Source: an uncultured Eubacteriaceae bacterium (GTDB lineage Bacteria > Bacillota > Clostridia > Lachnospirales > CAG-274). From it: a stretch of DNA of 5,930 nucleotides. The stretch covers positions 1-5,930 of the forward strand of contig CAMNCZ010000083.1 in the NCBI GenBank assembly GCA_946534775.1, in the 5' to 3' direction. The notes under the pieces were generated by a model. The model saw only the letters and a program-made list of their open reading frames with translations. It had not been told where the DNA came from and did no database searches. The translations under genes and the position numbers were made by a program. Positions 1 through 5,799 of the stretch are shown piece by piece; positions within the stretch are counted from its first letter, which is position 1; the number at the start of each line of letters is the position of its first letter.

Positions 1-612
1 GTGCCAAGCATACTCATCAAGCCGTTCGATATTTCCGCAGATACACTTGTAAGCGGCATAAAATCCCATAAATACATAGTTTTCACAAGCCGAACGGGTG
101 TTGCACTTGTTATGAAAAAGCTGCTAAGCGACAAATACGACTCGCGTATTTTCAGAGATAAACTTATCGCCGCAGTAGGCAGCGGCACAACGGAAGAGCT
201 GCGTAAATACGGCATTTTGGCGGATATTATGCCCGATAGATTTTACACCGACGAGCTTGCGAAAACGCTTGTTGAAAAAAAAGCTGATAATATACTGCTG
301 CTGCGTGCGGAAAACGGCCTGAAAGAAATGGACAAAATTCTTTCAAAAAACAACATAAGCTTTGATACACAATATATTTACACTACCGAAAAAGCAGATA
401 TACAGATGCTTCCCGAAAGTTTCGATACCGTTGTATTCGCAAGCCCGTCGGAAGCTGAATTTCTTGAAACGGACAAGACCGATCTTGTGGCTGTGTGTAT
501 CGGCAGCCGCACGCTTGAAGCCGCGCAAAAACGCGGTTTTAAATGTATAACGGCAGATACTCAGACCGAAGACGGCCTGTTTGAATGTATAATGAGAGAG
601 GTAAAAAAATGA
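1..612 (+). CDS. hemD: Uroporphyrinogen-III synthase, 5'-truncated by the window edge
   Basis: HemD cyclises hydroxymethylbilane with inversion of ring D to give uroporphyrinogen III, the branch point to haem, sirohaem and cobalamin; it acts in the cytoplasm. About 203 residues are visible. Family signatures seen, numbered from the first visible codon, are VFTSRTGV (27-34), the AAVGSGT segment followed by LRKYGI (57-72), LRAENG (101-106), the second-domain VVFASPSEAEFL (144-155), and CIGSRTLEAAQKRGF (166-180). Together these match the two-domain HemD fold. Complete HemD proteins are usually about 250 residues and begin with a VLVTRP-like strand some 40 residues before the FTS motif. That part is missing here, so the GTG at position 1 is probably an internal valine codon and not the start. 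The missing part may be a free HemD N-terminus or a fusion to an upstream domain. The stop overlaps the hemB start by 4 bp (ATGA). HemD sequences diverge strongly; the call rests on the motifs plus the hemB-hemL context. Confidence 0.9.
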   Translation: MPSILIKPFDISADTLVSGIKSHKYIVFTSRTGVALVMKKLLSDKYDSRIFRDKLIAAVGSGTTEELRKYGILADIMPDRFYTDELAKTLVEKKADNILLLRAENGLKEMDKILSKNNISFDTQYIYTTEKADIQMLPESFDTVVFASPSEAEFLETDKTDLVAVCIGSRTLEAAQKRGFKCITADTQTEDGLFECIMREVKK

Positions 613-1589
613 AATTGACCGAAAGACCGAGACGATTAAGAAAAAGCCCGCAAATAAGGGCAATGGCAAGAGAGACTTTTGTGCAGACTCAAAAACTTAT
701 CTACCCGATTTTTGTTGAAGAAGGCGAAAACATAAAGGCCGAAATAGAGGCTATGCCAAATCAATACCGCTACAGCACCGATAAACTCGACGAGATACTT
801 GAAATGCTTGTCAAGCTTGATATAGGTGGGGTCTTGCTGTTTGGCATACCAAAGCACAAAGACGAATGCGGCAGTTCAGCCTGGGATGAAAACGGCGCTG
901 TTCAGCAAGCTGTAAGGTATATCAAAAAAAATTATCCCGACCTTGTCGTAATAACCGATGTTTGTATGTGTGAATACACCTCACACGGTCATTGCGGTAT
1001 ATTGGAACACAATGATGTTCACAACGACAAAACGCTTGAAGTACTTGCAAAGACCGCACTTTCGCACGCACGCGCAGGTGCGGATATGGTTGCGCCCTCG
1101 GATATGATGGACGGACGTATAGGTTTTATAAGGGAAAAACTTGACGAAGAGGGTTTTGAAAACACTCTTATAATGGCCTATTCGGCTAAGTATGCTTCGG
1201 CATTTTACGGCCCGTTCCGCGAGGCGGCGGGTTCGGCCCCATCGTTTGGTGACAGGGCATCTTATCAGATGGACCCTGCAAACGGTGACGAAGCTATGCG
1301 CGAAATACGCCTTGACAGCGAAGAAGGCGCGGATATCCTTATGGTAAAACCCGCTCTCGCCTATCTTGATATACTGTACCGTGCAAAACAGGCGACCGAC
1401 CGCCCCGTTGCCGCATACAGTGTCAGCGGAGAATATTCAATGATAAAAGCGGCGGCAAAAAACGGTTTTATCGATGAAAAGCGCATAATAAAGGAAAGTA
1501 CACAATGCATTTTCCGCGCGGGCGCAGATATGCTTATAACCTACTACGCACCCGAAATAGCGCGGTTTGTGAAAGCGGGTGAATTGTAA
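609..1589 (+). CDS. hemB: Porphobilinogen synthase (delta-aminolevulinic acid dehydratase), zinc-type
   Basis: HemB condenses two 5-aminolevulinate molecules into porphobilinogen, the second common step of tetrapyrrole synthesis, in the cytoplasm. The protein is 326 residues, the normal family length. The two Schiff-base lysines are visible: K194 in MAYSAKYASAFYGPFR and K247 in ILMVKPALAYLD. The metal site reads DVCMCEYTSHGHCG, with C119, C121 and C129 forming the CxC-x7-C triad of zinc-dependent enzymes; magnesium-only enzymes carry Asp/Ala there. The N-terminal RPRRLRKSPQIRAMARET and the YSVSGEYSMI segment (270-279) are also typical. The ATG at 609 is chosen because it follows an AGAGAGG ribosome binding site (595-601) and gives the family N-terminus MKLTERPRRLR; an in-frame ATG at 585 would add eight unsupported residues inside hemD. 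It overlaps the hemD stop by 4 bp and shares its last base with the hemL start, so translational coupling is likely. Confidence 0.98.
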   Translation: MKLTERPRRLRKSPQIRAMARETFVQTQKLIYPIFVEEGENIKAEIEAMPNQYRYSTDKLDEILEMLVKLDIGGVLLFGIPKHKDECGSSAWDENGAVQQAVRYIKKNYPDLVVITDVCMCEYTSHGHCGILEHNDVHNDKTLEVLAKTALSHARAGADMVAPSDMMDGRIGFIREKLDEEGFENTLIMAYSAKYASAFYGPFREAAGSAPSFGDRASYQMDPANGDEAMREIRLDSEEGADILMVKPALAYLDILYRAKQATDRPVAAYSVSGEYSMIKAAAKNGFIDEKRIIKESTQCIFRAGADMLITYYAPEIARFVKAGEL

Positions 1590-2878
1590 TGAATACCGAT
1601 ACTTCAAAAAAACTTAAAGAACGCGCCCTTAAAGTTATGCCGGGAGGTGTCAACTCTCCCGTGCGTTCTTTCAATTCCGTAAACGAGACCCCTCGTTTTA
1701 TCGAACGTGCAAAAGGTGCTTATATCTATGATGCCGACGGCAACAAATATATCGATTATGTCGGGTCCTGGGGGCCTATGATACTTGGCCACAATGACGA
1801 ACGTATTGTCGAAGCCGTCAGAAAACAGCTTGAAAAAGGTATGAGTTACGGCGCCTCTACCGAGCTTGAGGTGGAAATGGCCGAACTTATCACTTCCACC
1901 GTGCCCTGCTGCGAACAGGTACGCATGGTAAACAGCGGCACCGAAGCCGTTATGAGTGCGGTTCGTCTTGCACGCGGCTTTACGGGCAGAGACAAAATAA
2001 TAAAATTTGACGGCTGCTACCACGGCCACTCCGATATGTTGCTTGTAAAGGCGGGTTCGGGTGTGCTTACGCAGGGAATACCCGGCAGCGCGGGCGTTCC
2101 CGCAAACTGCACCTCGGATACGCTCACCGCAAAATACAACGATATCTCTTCCGTTAAAAACCTTTTTGAAAAATATCCCGATAAAATCGCCTGCGCAGTC
2201 ATAGAACCCGTTGCAGGCAATATGGGTGTTGTCTTGCCCGAAAGCGGCTTTTTATCGGCTTTAAGAGAAATTTGCACCAAATACGGCGCACTGCTTATAT
2301 TTGATGAGGTCATCACAGGTTTTCGCCTTGATATAGGCGGTGCTGCGGCAAAATTCGGTATAAAGCCCGATCTTGTAACTTACGGCAAGATAATCGGCGG
2401 CGGTATGCCCGTAGGCGCTTACGGCGGCAGGCGTGATATAATGGAATGTGTAGCCCCCGTTGGCAGTGTTTACCAGGCAGGCACTTTAAGCGGAAATCCC
2501 GTTGCTATGGCCGCAGGCATAACTCAGCTTAACATACTTAAAGAAAACAAGACAATATACGACCGTCTCGAAAGCCTTGGCGAAAAACTCAGAAGTGGCA
2601 TAAAAAAAGCCGCCGAGGACAATGGAATAAAAATCACGGTAAACGGTATCGGTTCTCTTTCCACCCTGTTTTTCTGCGAAAATTCGGTAACAAACTACGA
2701 ATTTGCATTAAAAGCCGATACAAATGCATATTCCTCATATTTTTCGTATATGATAAACAACAATAATTATATCGCCCCCAGCCAGTTTGAGGCTATGTTC
2801 GTCTCCTCCTCTCATTCCGAGGAAGATATCGACAAAACAATTTTTGATGTACAAAACTATTTCAAAAAAATGATGTAA
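1589..2878 (+). CDS. hemL: Glutamate-1-semialdehyde 2,1-aminomutase
   Basis: HemL is a PLP enzyme that isomerises glutamate-1-semialdehyde to 5-aminolevulinate, the last step of the C5 route from glutamyl-tRNA (HemA makes its substrate). The protein has 429 residues, the usual length. It opens with the characteristic VMPGGVNSPVRSF (16-28). The PLP lysine is K267 in DLVTYGKIIGGGMPVGAYGG, and the cofactor-ring aspartate is D239 in LIFDEVITGFR. NSGTEAVMSAVRLAR (115-129), CYHGHSD (143-149) and the GTLSGNPVAMAAG segment (298-310) complete the class-III aminotransferase/GSAM pattern. The C-terminal YIAPSQFEAMFVSSSHSEEDID is also typical. The start overlaps the hemB stop by one base (TAATG), with a modest GGGTGA binding site at 1577-1582, so translation is probably coupled to hemB. 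It is the last gene of the tetrapyrrole run; a new promoter begins a few bases after its stop. I see no clear intrinsic terminator behind it. Confidence 0.98.
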   Translation: MNTDTSKKLKERALKVMPGGVNSPVRSFNSVNETPRFIERAKGAYIYDADGNKYIDYVGSWGPMILGHNDERIVEAVRKQLEKGMSYGASTELEVEMAELITSTVPCCEQVRMVNSGTEAVMSAVRLARGFTGRDKIIKFDGCYHGHSDMLLVKAGSGVLTQGIPGSAGVPANCTSDTLTAKYNDISSVKNLFEKYPDKIACAVIEPVAGNMGVVLPESGFLSALREICTKYGALLIFDEVITGFRLDIGGAAAKFGIKPDLVTYGKIIGGGMPVGAYGGRRDIMECVAPVGSVYQAGTLSGNPVAMAAGITQLNILKENKTIYDRLESLGEKLRSGIKKAAEDNGIKITVNGIGSLSTLFFCENSVTNYEFALKADTNAYSSYFSYMINNNNYIAPSQFEAMFVSSSHSEEDIDKTIFDVQNYFKKMM

Positions 2879-2884
2879 TTATAA

Positions 2885-2913
2885 TTGACCCCTACCGAAT
2901 TTTGTATTATAAT
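2885..2913 (+). promoter_or_regulatory. Sigma-A type promoter for the HIT/asparaginase unit
   Basis: TTGACC at 2885-2890 and a perfect TATAAT at 2908-2913 are separated by exactly 17 bp, which fits the housekeeping sigma factor consensus with one mismatch. The predicted transcript start is near 2920, giving a leader of about 27 nt. The -35 lies only 6 bp after the hemL stop, so the downstream pair can be expressed separately from the tetrapyrrole genes. A 9-bp repeat ATTATAATT touches both the -35 and the -10; it may be chance AT-richness. Read from sequence only. Confidence 0.8.
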
Positions 2914-2946
2914 TAAACCAAATATATCACAAAGGAGCAATGCTTT

Positions 2947-3363
2947 ATGGAAAATTGTTTATACTGCAAAAACAAGGAAAAACTTGATTCGCTTATGATC
3001 TATATTGCCGATCTTGGCGTAACAAAACTTTATTTATTCAAGGAACAGACATATTACGGCCGCTGCGTTATAGCATACAAGGACCACGGCAGGGAACTTA
3101 CCGACCTTTCCGATGACGAGGCCGCATTATTTATCAAGGATATGCAGACCGCAGGCCGTGCTATTGCCAAAAGCGTAAACCCCAAAAAGGTAAACTACGG
3201 TATGTTCAGCGATACACTTCCTCACCTTCACGTACACATCGTACCCAAGCAGGAGGGCGGTCACACCTTCGGCGGTACATTTGAGATGAATGTAAACCCG
3301 CCCAAATATCTTACCGATGACGAATACAAAGAAATTATCGAAAAGATAAAATCAAACTTATGA
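2947..3363 (+). CDS. HIT-family (histidine triad) nucleotide hydrolase/transferase
   Basis: Members of this superfamily hydrolyse or transfer nucleoside monophosphates from substrates such as adenosine phosphoramidates or dinucleoside polyphosphates through a histidine-AMP intermediate; the substrate here cannot be told from sequence. The 138-residue protein carries the histidine triad LPHLHVHIVPKQ, with H93, H95 and H97; the last is expected to be the nucleophile. An N-terminal CLYC pair (C4, C7) resembles the zinc-binding CxxC found in many bacterial HIT proteins. The segment DHGRELTDLSDDEAALF (46-62) is the usual link before the central helix. There is no signal peptide, so it is cytoplasmic. 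The ATG at 2947 is preceded by AGGAG at 2933-2937 with a 9-nt spacer. The stop overlaps the asparaginase start by 4 bp. Family assignment is firm; a specific gene name is not justified. Confidence 0.93.
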   Translation: MENCLYCKNKEKLDSLMIYIADLGVTKLYLFKEQTYYGRCVIAYKDHGRELTDLSDDEAALFIKDMQTAGRAIAKSVNPKKVNYGMFSDTLPHLHVHIVPKQEGGHTFGGTFEMNVNPPKYLTDDEYKEIIEKIKSNL

Positions 3364-4358
3364 TAGGCCTTATACTGACGGGCGGCACGATAGGCTCGGC
3401 GGTCGAAAACGGCACTATCAACTTAGATGCGAGGGTAAAGCTTGCCGAAATTTACAACAGGCTTTACCCTCCTGTTGATTTTGATATTATCCGCCCGATA
3501 GATACTTTAAGCGAAAATATACAGCCGAGTGACTGGGAGATGCTTGTAAAGGCACTTTACGGCCTTAATACCCGAAAATACAGCGGCATAGTCATTGCCC
3601 ACGGTTCTGACACACTCGCCTATACATCGGCACTTATCGCTATGCTTTTTGCCGATACCGATATTCCTATTTGCCTTATCGCTTCGGACTATCCTCTTGA
3701 AGATCCGCGCAGCAACGGCACCGACAATCTTTATGCAGCCGTATCACTCATAAAAAGCGGTGAGAAAGGTGTATTTACGGTATACAAAAAATATCATACC
3801 GCAAAATATACCGATATTTATCCCGCCGCAAGGCTTATTGAGGCAGATACCTACAATGACCGTTTCTCCTGCTACGGCGGGCAGATTTTTGGCCGCGAAG
3901 AAGGCGGGGTCATTGTCAAAAACACTTCTTTGCCGCTGTTAAAAAAACGTTTCGGCAAAAAAATAAAAATAAACTCATTCAAAAACAAAATACTTTTTAT
4001 AAGACCCTATCCGTCGCTTGACTATTCGGCGATAAAAACCGATGGGTACGCTGCGGCAGTGCATTATTCCTACCATGCGGGCACGGCCTGTATTGCGGGA
4101 AATAAAACAAGCCTTGCCGAATTTGCAAAAACGGTCAAGGCCGATATCGATATATATTTTGCATCTTTAAAAAGCGAAGATACTGCGCTGTACGACACGA
4201 CCGCACAGCTTTTAAAAAGCGGCGTTATACCCGTTTACAATATCTCTGCATACGCACTTTTTGCAAAGGCGCTTATTGCCTACAATCAAAGCGAATATGA
4301 CCCAAAAGAGATAATGCTTTCAAACCTTGGTGACGAGGTTTTGCCGCCTAAATTTTAA
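3360..4358 (+). CDS. Type I L-asparaginase-like amidohydrolase
   Basis: Family members hydrolyse L-asparagine to aspartate and ammonia with an N-terminal-domain threonine nucleophile. The 332-residue length suits the cytoplasmic type I group, and there is no signal peptide. LILTGGTIGS (4-13) contains the expected nucleophile T10. DTLSENIQPSDW (48-59) supplies the substrate-binding serine, probably S51. The second motif reads AHGSDTLAYTSAL (80-92), with D84 conserved but S83 where the family usually has threonine (HGTDT). DNLYAAVSLI (122-131) matches the region before the active-site lysine; K149 in HTAKYTDIYPAARL is my best candidate. YGGQIFGREEGG (172-183) precedes the smaller C-terminal domain, which contains HYSYHAGTA. 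The ATG lies within the HIT gene stop (ATGA) and no strong binding site is visible, so translation is probably coupled to the HIT gene. The C-terminus overlaps the convergent alkD-like gene by 11 bp. Activity on asparagine is inferred; another amide substrate is possible. Confidence 0.88.
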   Translation: MIGLILTGGTIGSAVENGTINLDARVKLAEIYNRLYPPVDFDIIRPIDTLSENIQPSDWEMLVKALYGLNTRKYSGIVIAHGSDTLAYTSALIAMLFADTDIPICLIASDYPLEDPRSNGTDNLYAAVSLIKSGEKGVFTVYKKYHTAKYTDIYPAARLIEADTYNDRFSCYGGQIFGREEGGVIVKNTSLPLLKKRFGKKIKINSFKNKILFIRPYPSLDYSAIKTDGYAAAVHYSYHAGTACIAGNKTSLAEFAKTVKADIDIYFASLKSEDTALYDTTAQLLKSGVIPVYNISAYALFAKALIAYNQSEYDPKEIMLSNLGDEVLPPKF

Positions 4359-5034
4359 ACTTTCTTAACTCACTCTTTTGCTCGTCGGTTATGCGATAGG
4401 ATTCGCAGGCTTTTTGTATGGCTTTATTGCGCGTGAATTTATCGGTAACATTGTTTACAATAAATTCGCGCGTTTTTTCGTAATATTTCACCAACGCCAC
4501 GGAATACGCCCAGGCCGCTGCCATTTTTGCATAATAGCCCTCGTGTTTTATGCTGTTGAGCAGTTCAAGCGTTGTATCTGTATATCCGTCAACTATATAG
4601 TAGCTTAAAAGCATGACCGCCGCAAACCTCACCTCATATTCCTGTTTGGATGTTATAAGCGGCTTTATAAATTCAAGCATCTCGGGCAAAAATTTCTTTG
4701 TCTGCTTCAGCCCGCCGCAAAAAACATCGCAGAGCGCCCAGTTGGTTATATGCGGTATATAGTCCTTTACAGCATTTATCATCATATCTGCATCGGGATA
4801 TTTTGTAAAGCCTATAAGCATACCCCTAAGCATAAGTTCCTCATAATAATATGTGTCCGTTTGTTCGGGCGTGACACCTTTTTTCGCCAGTTCTTTTGCG
4901 TATTTTCTTAAAACAGGCACCCTCACACCGACCGCGCGTTCCTCATTCAATCCGGGAGTAAGGCTTATATGAAATTTTTTATATTTTTCCTCACCGTTTT
5001 GCCGAAGAAAATCCTTTATCTCGTCATTTGTCAT
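4348..5034 (-). CDS. AlkD-type DNA alkylation repair enzyme (HEAT-like repeat glycosylase)
   Basis: AlkD-family proteins are DNA glycosylases built from HEAT-like helical repeats that excise positively charged alkylated purines such as 3- and 7-alkyl bases without flipping them out. This protein has 228 residues, mostly helical, with the family entry motif GVRVPVLRKYAKELAKK (36-52). Residues matching the catalytic cleft of Bacillus cereus AlkD are in place: W99 and D103 in NWALCDVF, R136 in EVRFAAVMLL, and W175 in AAAWAYSVAL. The intervals W-x3-D and R-x38-W are the same as in that protein. The C-terminal TRNKAIQKACESYRIT (201-216) is also typical. The start codon overlaps the stop of the upstream CBS gene by 4 bp (ATGA), with AAGGAA very close to it, so coupled translation in a two-gene operon is likely. 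Its 3' end overlaps the convergent asparaginase gene. Activity is inferred from family residues. Confidence 0.9.
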   Translation of the reverse strand: MTNDEIKDFLRQNGEEKYKKFHISLTPGLNEERAVGVRVPVLRKYAKELAKKGVTPEQTDTYYYEELMLRGMLIGFTKYPDADMMINAVKDYIPHITNWALCDVFCGGLKQTKKFLPEMLEFIKPLITSKQEYEVRFAAVMLLSYYIVDGYTDTTLELLNSIKHEGYYAKMAAAWAYSVALVKYYEKTREFIVNNVTDKFTRNKAIQKACESYRITDEQKSELRKFKI

Positions 5035-5612
5035 TGTTCCTTAAAATAAAGCACATTATACTGTGCATTTACCCTTTCTTTTACATCATTTCCGTCGGAA
5101 GAATCAAATTTTACGATAGTTGTATCATTATCCGTGATAATACTGCGTATTTTTCCGTTTCTTGACACAATATTGGCTATTCCCGCAATATCATTGCTTT
5201 TTACGACCAACCTGAAACCCTCGCCGCGAATATCCATAAGTTTCATAAGCCCTTTAAGCACATCATAACTTGTTATAACACCCGTAAGCACATTGTCATT
5301 ATCTACCACGGGCAAAAAGGCCGTTTTGTTGTCCTTCATAGTAAGCGCGCAGTCCTCTATAAGCGTATTTTCGTTTATTTTGAAGAAATTTGTGTTCATA
5401 ACATCGCTTACTTTTGTACCCGAAAAAAACGACCCCGCCGTGCCCAGCATTTCAATATTGTGCTGGTCTATAATACCGACAGGCACATTTTGTTCGTTTA
5501 CAACGGGAAGCCTTCTGTGTCGGCTTTCTTTCATAATGACTATCGCCTTGGCGGGCGAAATATTTTCCCTTACACTGACTGCATTTTTATTCATTCTCTC
5601 TTTTACGAACAT
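5031..5612 (-). CDS. Tandem CBS domain protein with C-terminal ACT-like domain (AcuB-like)
   Basis: Paired CBS domains form a Bateman module that usually binds adenine nucleotides or related ligands and passes the signal to a partner or attached domain. The protein is 193 residues. CBS1 spans about 7-57, with SRHRRLPVVNEQNVPVGIID as its core. CBS2 spans about 69-123, with KTAFLPVVDNDNVLTGVIT followed by SYDVLKG. From about 130 the segment RGEGFRLVVKSNDIAGIANI and then SRNGKIRSII looks like an ACT-type fold, the layout of AcuB-related proteins, though it is shorter than Bacillus subtilis AcuB. No membrane segment or DNA-binding domain is visible. The ATG at 5612 is preferred because GGAGG lies 8 nt upstream; a GTG three codons earlier sits inside that binding site. 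It is first in an operon with the alkD-like gene (4-bp overlap). Its ligand and target are unknown; the acuB name is not assigned because no acetoin genes are nearby. Confidence 0.85.
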   Translation of the reverse strand: MFVKERMNKNAVSVRENISPAKAIVIMKESRHRRLPVVNEQNVPVGIIDQHNIEMLGTAGSFFSGTKVSDVMNTNFFKINENTLIEDCALTMKDNKTAFLPVVDNDNVLTGVITSYDVLKGLMKLMDIRGEGFRLVVKSNDIAGIANIVSRNGKIRSIITDNDTTIVKFDSSDGNDVKERVNAQYNVLYFKEQ

Positions 5613-5620
5613 AACACACA

Positions 5621-5625
5621 CCTCC
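5621..5625 (-). promoter_or_regulatory. Ribosome binding site fixing the CBS gene start
   Basis: The minus strand reads GGAGG here, 8 nt before the ATG at 5612. A possible GTG start at 5621 overlaps the last base of this site and so cannot use it, which decides in favour of the ATG. Confidence 0.85.
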
Positions 5626-5641
5626 GTAGTATAATGATTTT

Positions 5642-5670
5642 ATTATATCAGATATTTCAACAAAAATAAA
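5642..5670 (-). promoter_or_regulatory. Extended -10 promoter for the CBS/alkD-like operon
   Basis: On the minus strand, TGATATAAT (5642-5650) is a perfect extended -10 element. The -35 position, 17 bp upstream (5665-5670), reads TTTATT and is weak, which is common when an extended -10 is present. A run of seven adenines on this strand at 5675-5681 lies about 40-46 bp upstream of the predicted start and could act as an UP element. Transcription would begin near 5635, giving a leader of about 25 nt with the ribosome binding site in it. Confidence 0.65.
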
Positions 5671-5699
5671 CATATTTTTTTAAAACCTTAAAATACCAC

Positions 5700-5728
5700 T
5701 TGCAGACTATGAGTTGGTGTGATAAAAT
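5700..5728 (+). promoter_or_regulatory. Extended -10 promoter for the right-edge gene
   Basis: TTGCAG (5700-5705) and TAAAAT (5723-5728) are 17 bp apart, and a TGA directly before the -10 (5720-5722) provides the extended TGn element. Transcription would begin near 5733-5735, leaving a leader of about 65 nt before the ATG at 5800. The -35 lies about 30 bp from that of the divergent CBS promoter, so the two may influence one another. Confidence 0.65.
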
Positions 5729-5754
5729 CATTATGGAGGATTTTGCCGAAAAAT

Positions 5755-5786
5755 CCCGAAATAAATAAATTTACGGGCTTAAAGCC
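5755..5786 (+). promoter_or_regulatory. Leader with two mutually exclusive hairpins upstream of the right-edge gene
   Basis: CCCGAAAT (5755-5762) can pair with ATTTaCGGG (5769-5777) around an AAATAA loop, with one bulged A. The inverted repeat GGCTTaAAGCC (5776-5786) overlaps the closing arm of that stem, so both cannot form fully at once; its right arm ends 2 nt before the ribosome binding site (5789-5793). The second stem is short with a tight loop. It does not match any riboswitch class I know; a regulatory role is inference only. Confidence 0.3.
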
Positions 5787-5799
5787 TTGGAGGATATAT

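Noticed and set aside
585..608. Upstream ATG adding eight residues to HemB
   Set aside because: It lies inside hemD without a good binding site, and the HemB family N-terminus starts at the 609 ATG.
1604..2029. 141-codon open frame on the minus strand
   Set aside because: It lies wholly inside hemL on the opposite strand, the protein resembles no family I know, and hemL is certain here.
2017..2316. 99-codon open frame on the minus strand
   Set aside because: It is a shadow of hemL, with no ribosome binding site or family resemblance.
2940..2942. ATG directly after AGGAG, considered as the HIT gene start
   Set aside because: It is in another frame that stops after about 15 codons and is too close to the binding site; the ATG at 2947 gives the conserved HIT N-terminus.
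4322..4341. AAACCT/AGGTTT hairpin near the end of the asparaginase gene, considered as a terminator
   Set aside because: The stem is only six weak pairs, lies inside coding sequence before the stop, and is not followed by a U-tract.
5619..5621. GTG as an earlier start for the CBS gene
   Set aside because: It overlaps the GGAGG ribosome binding site that correctly spaces the ATG at 5612.
5293..5634. 113-codon open frame on the plus strand with hydrophobic, serine-rich sequence that could suggest a membrane protein
   Set aside because: It is the antisense of the CBS domain gene, whose domains and start signals are clear; the hydrophobicity comes from reading that strand backwards.
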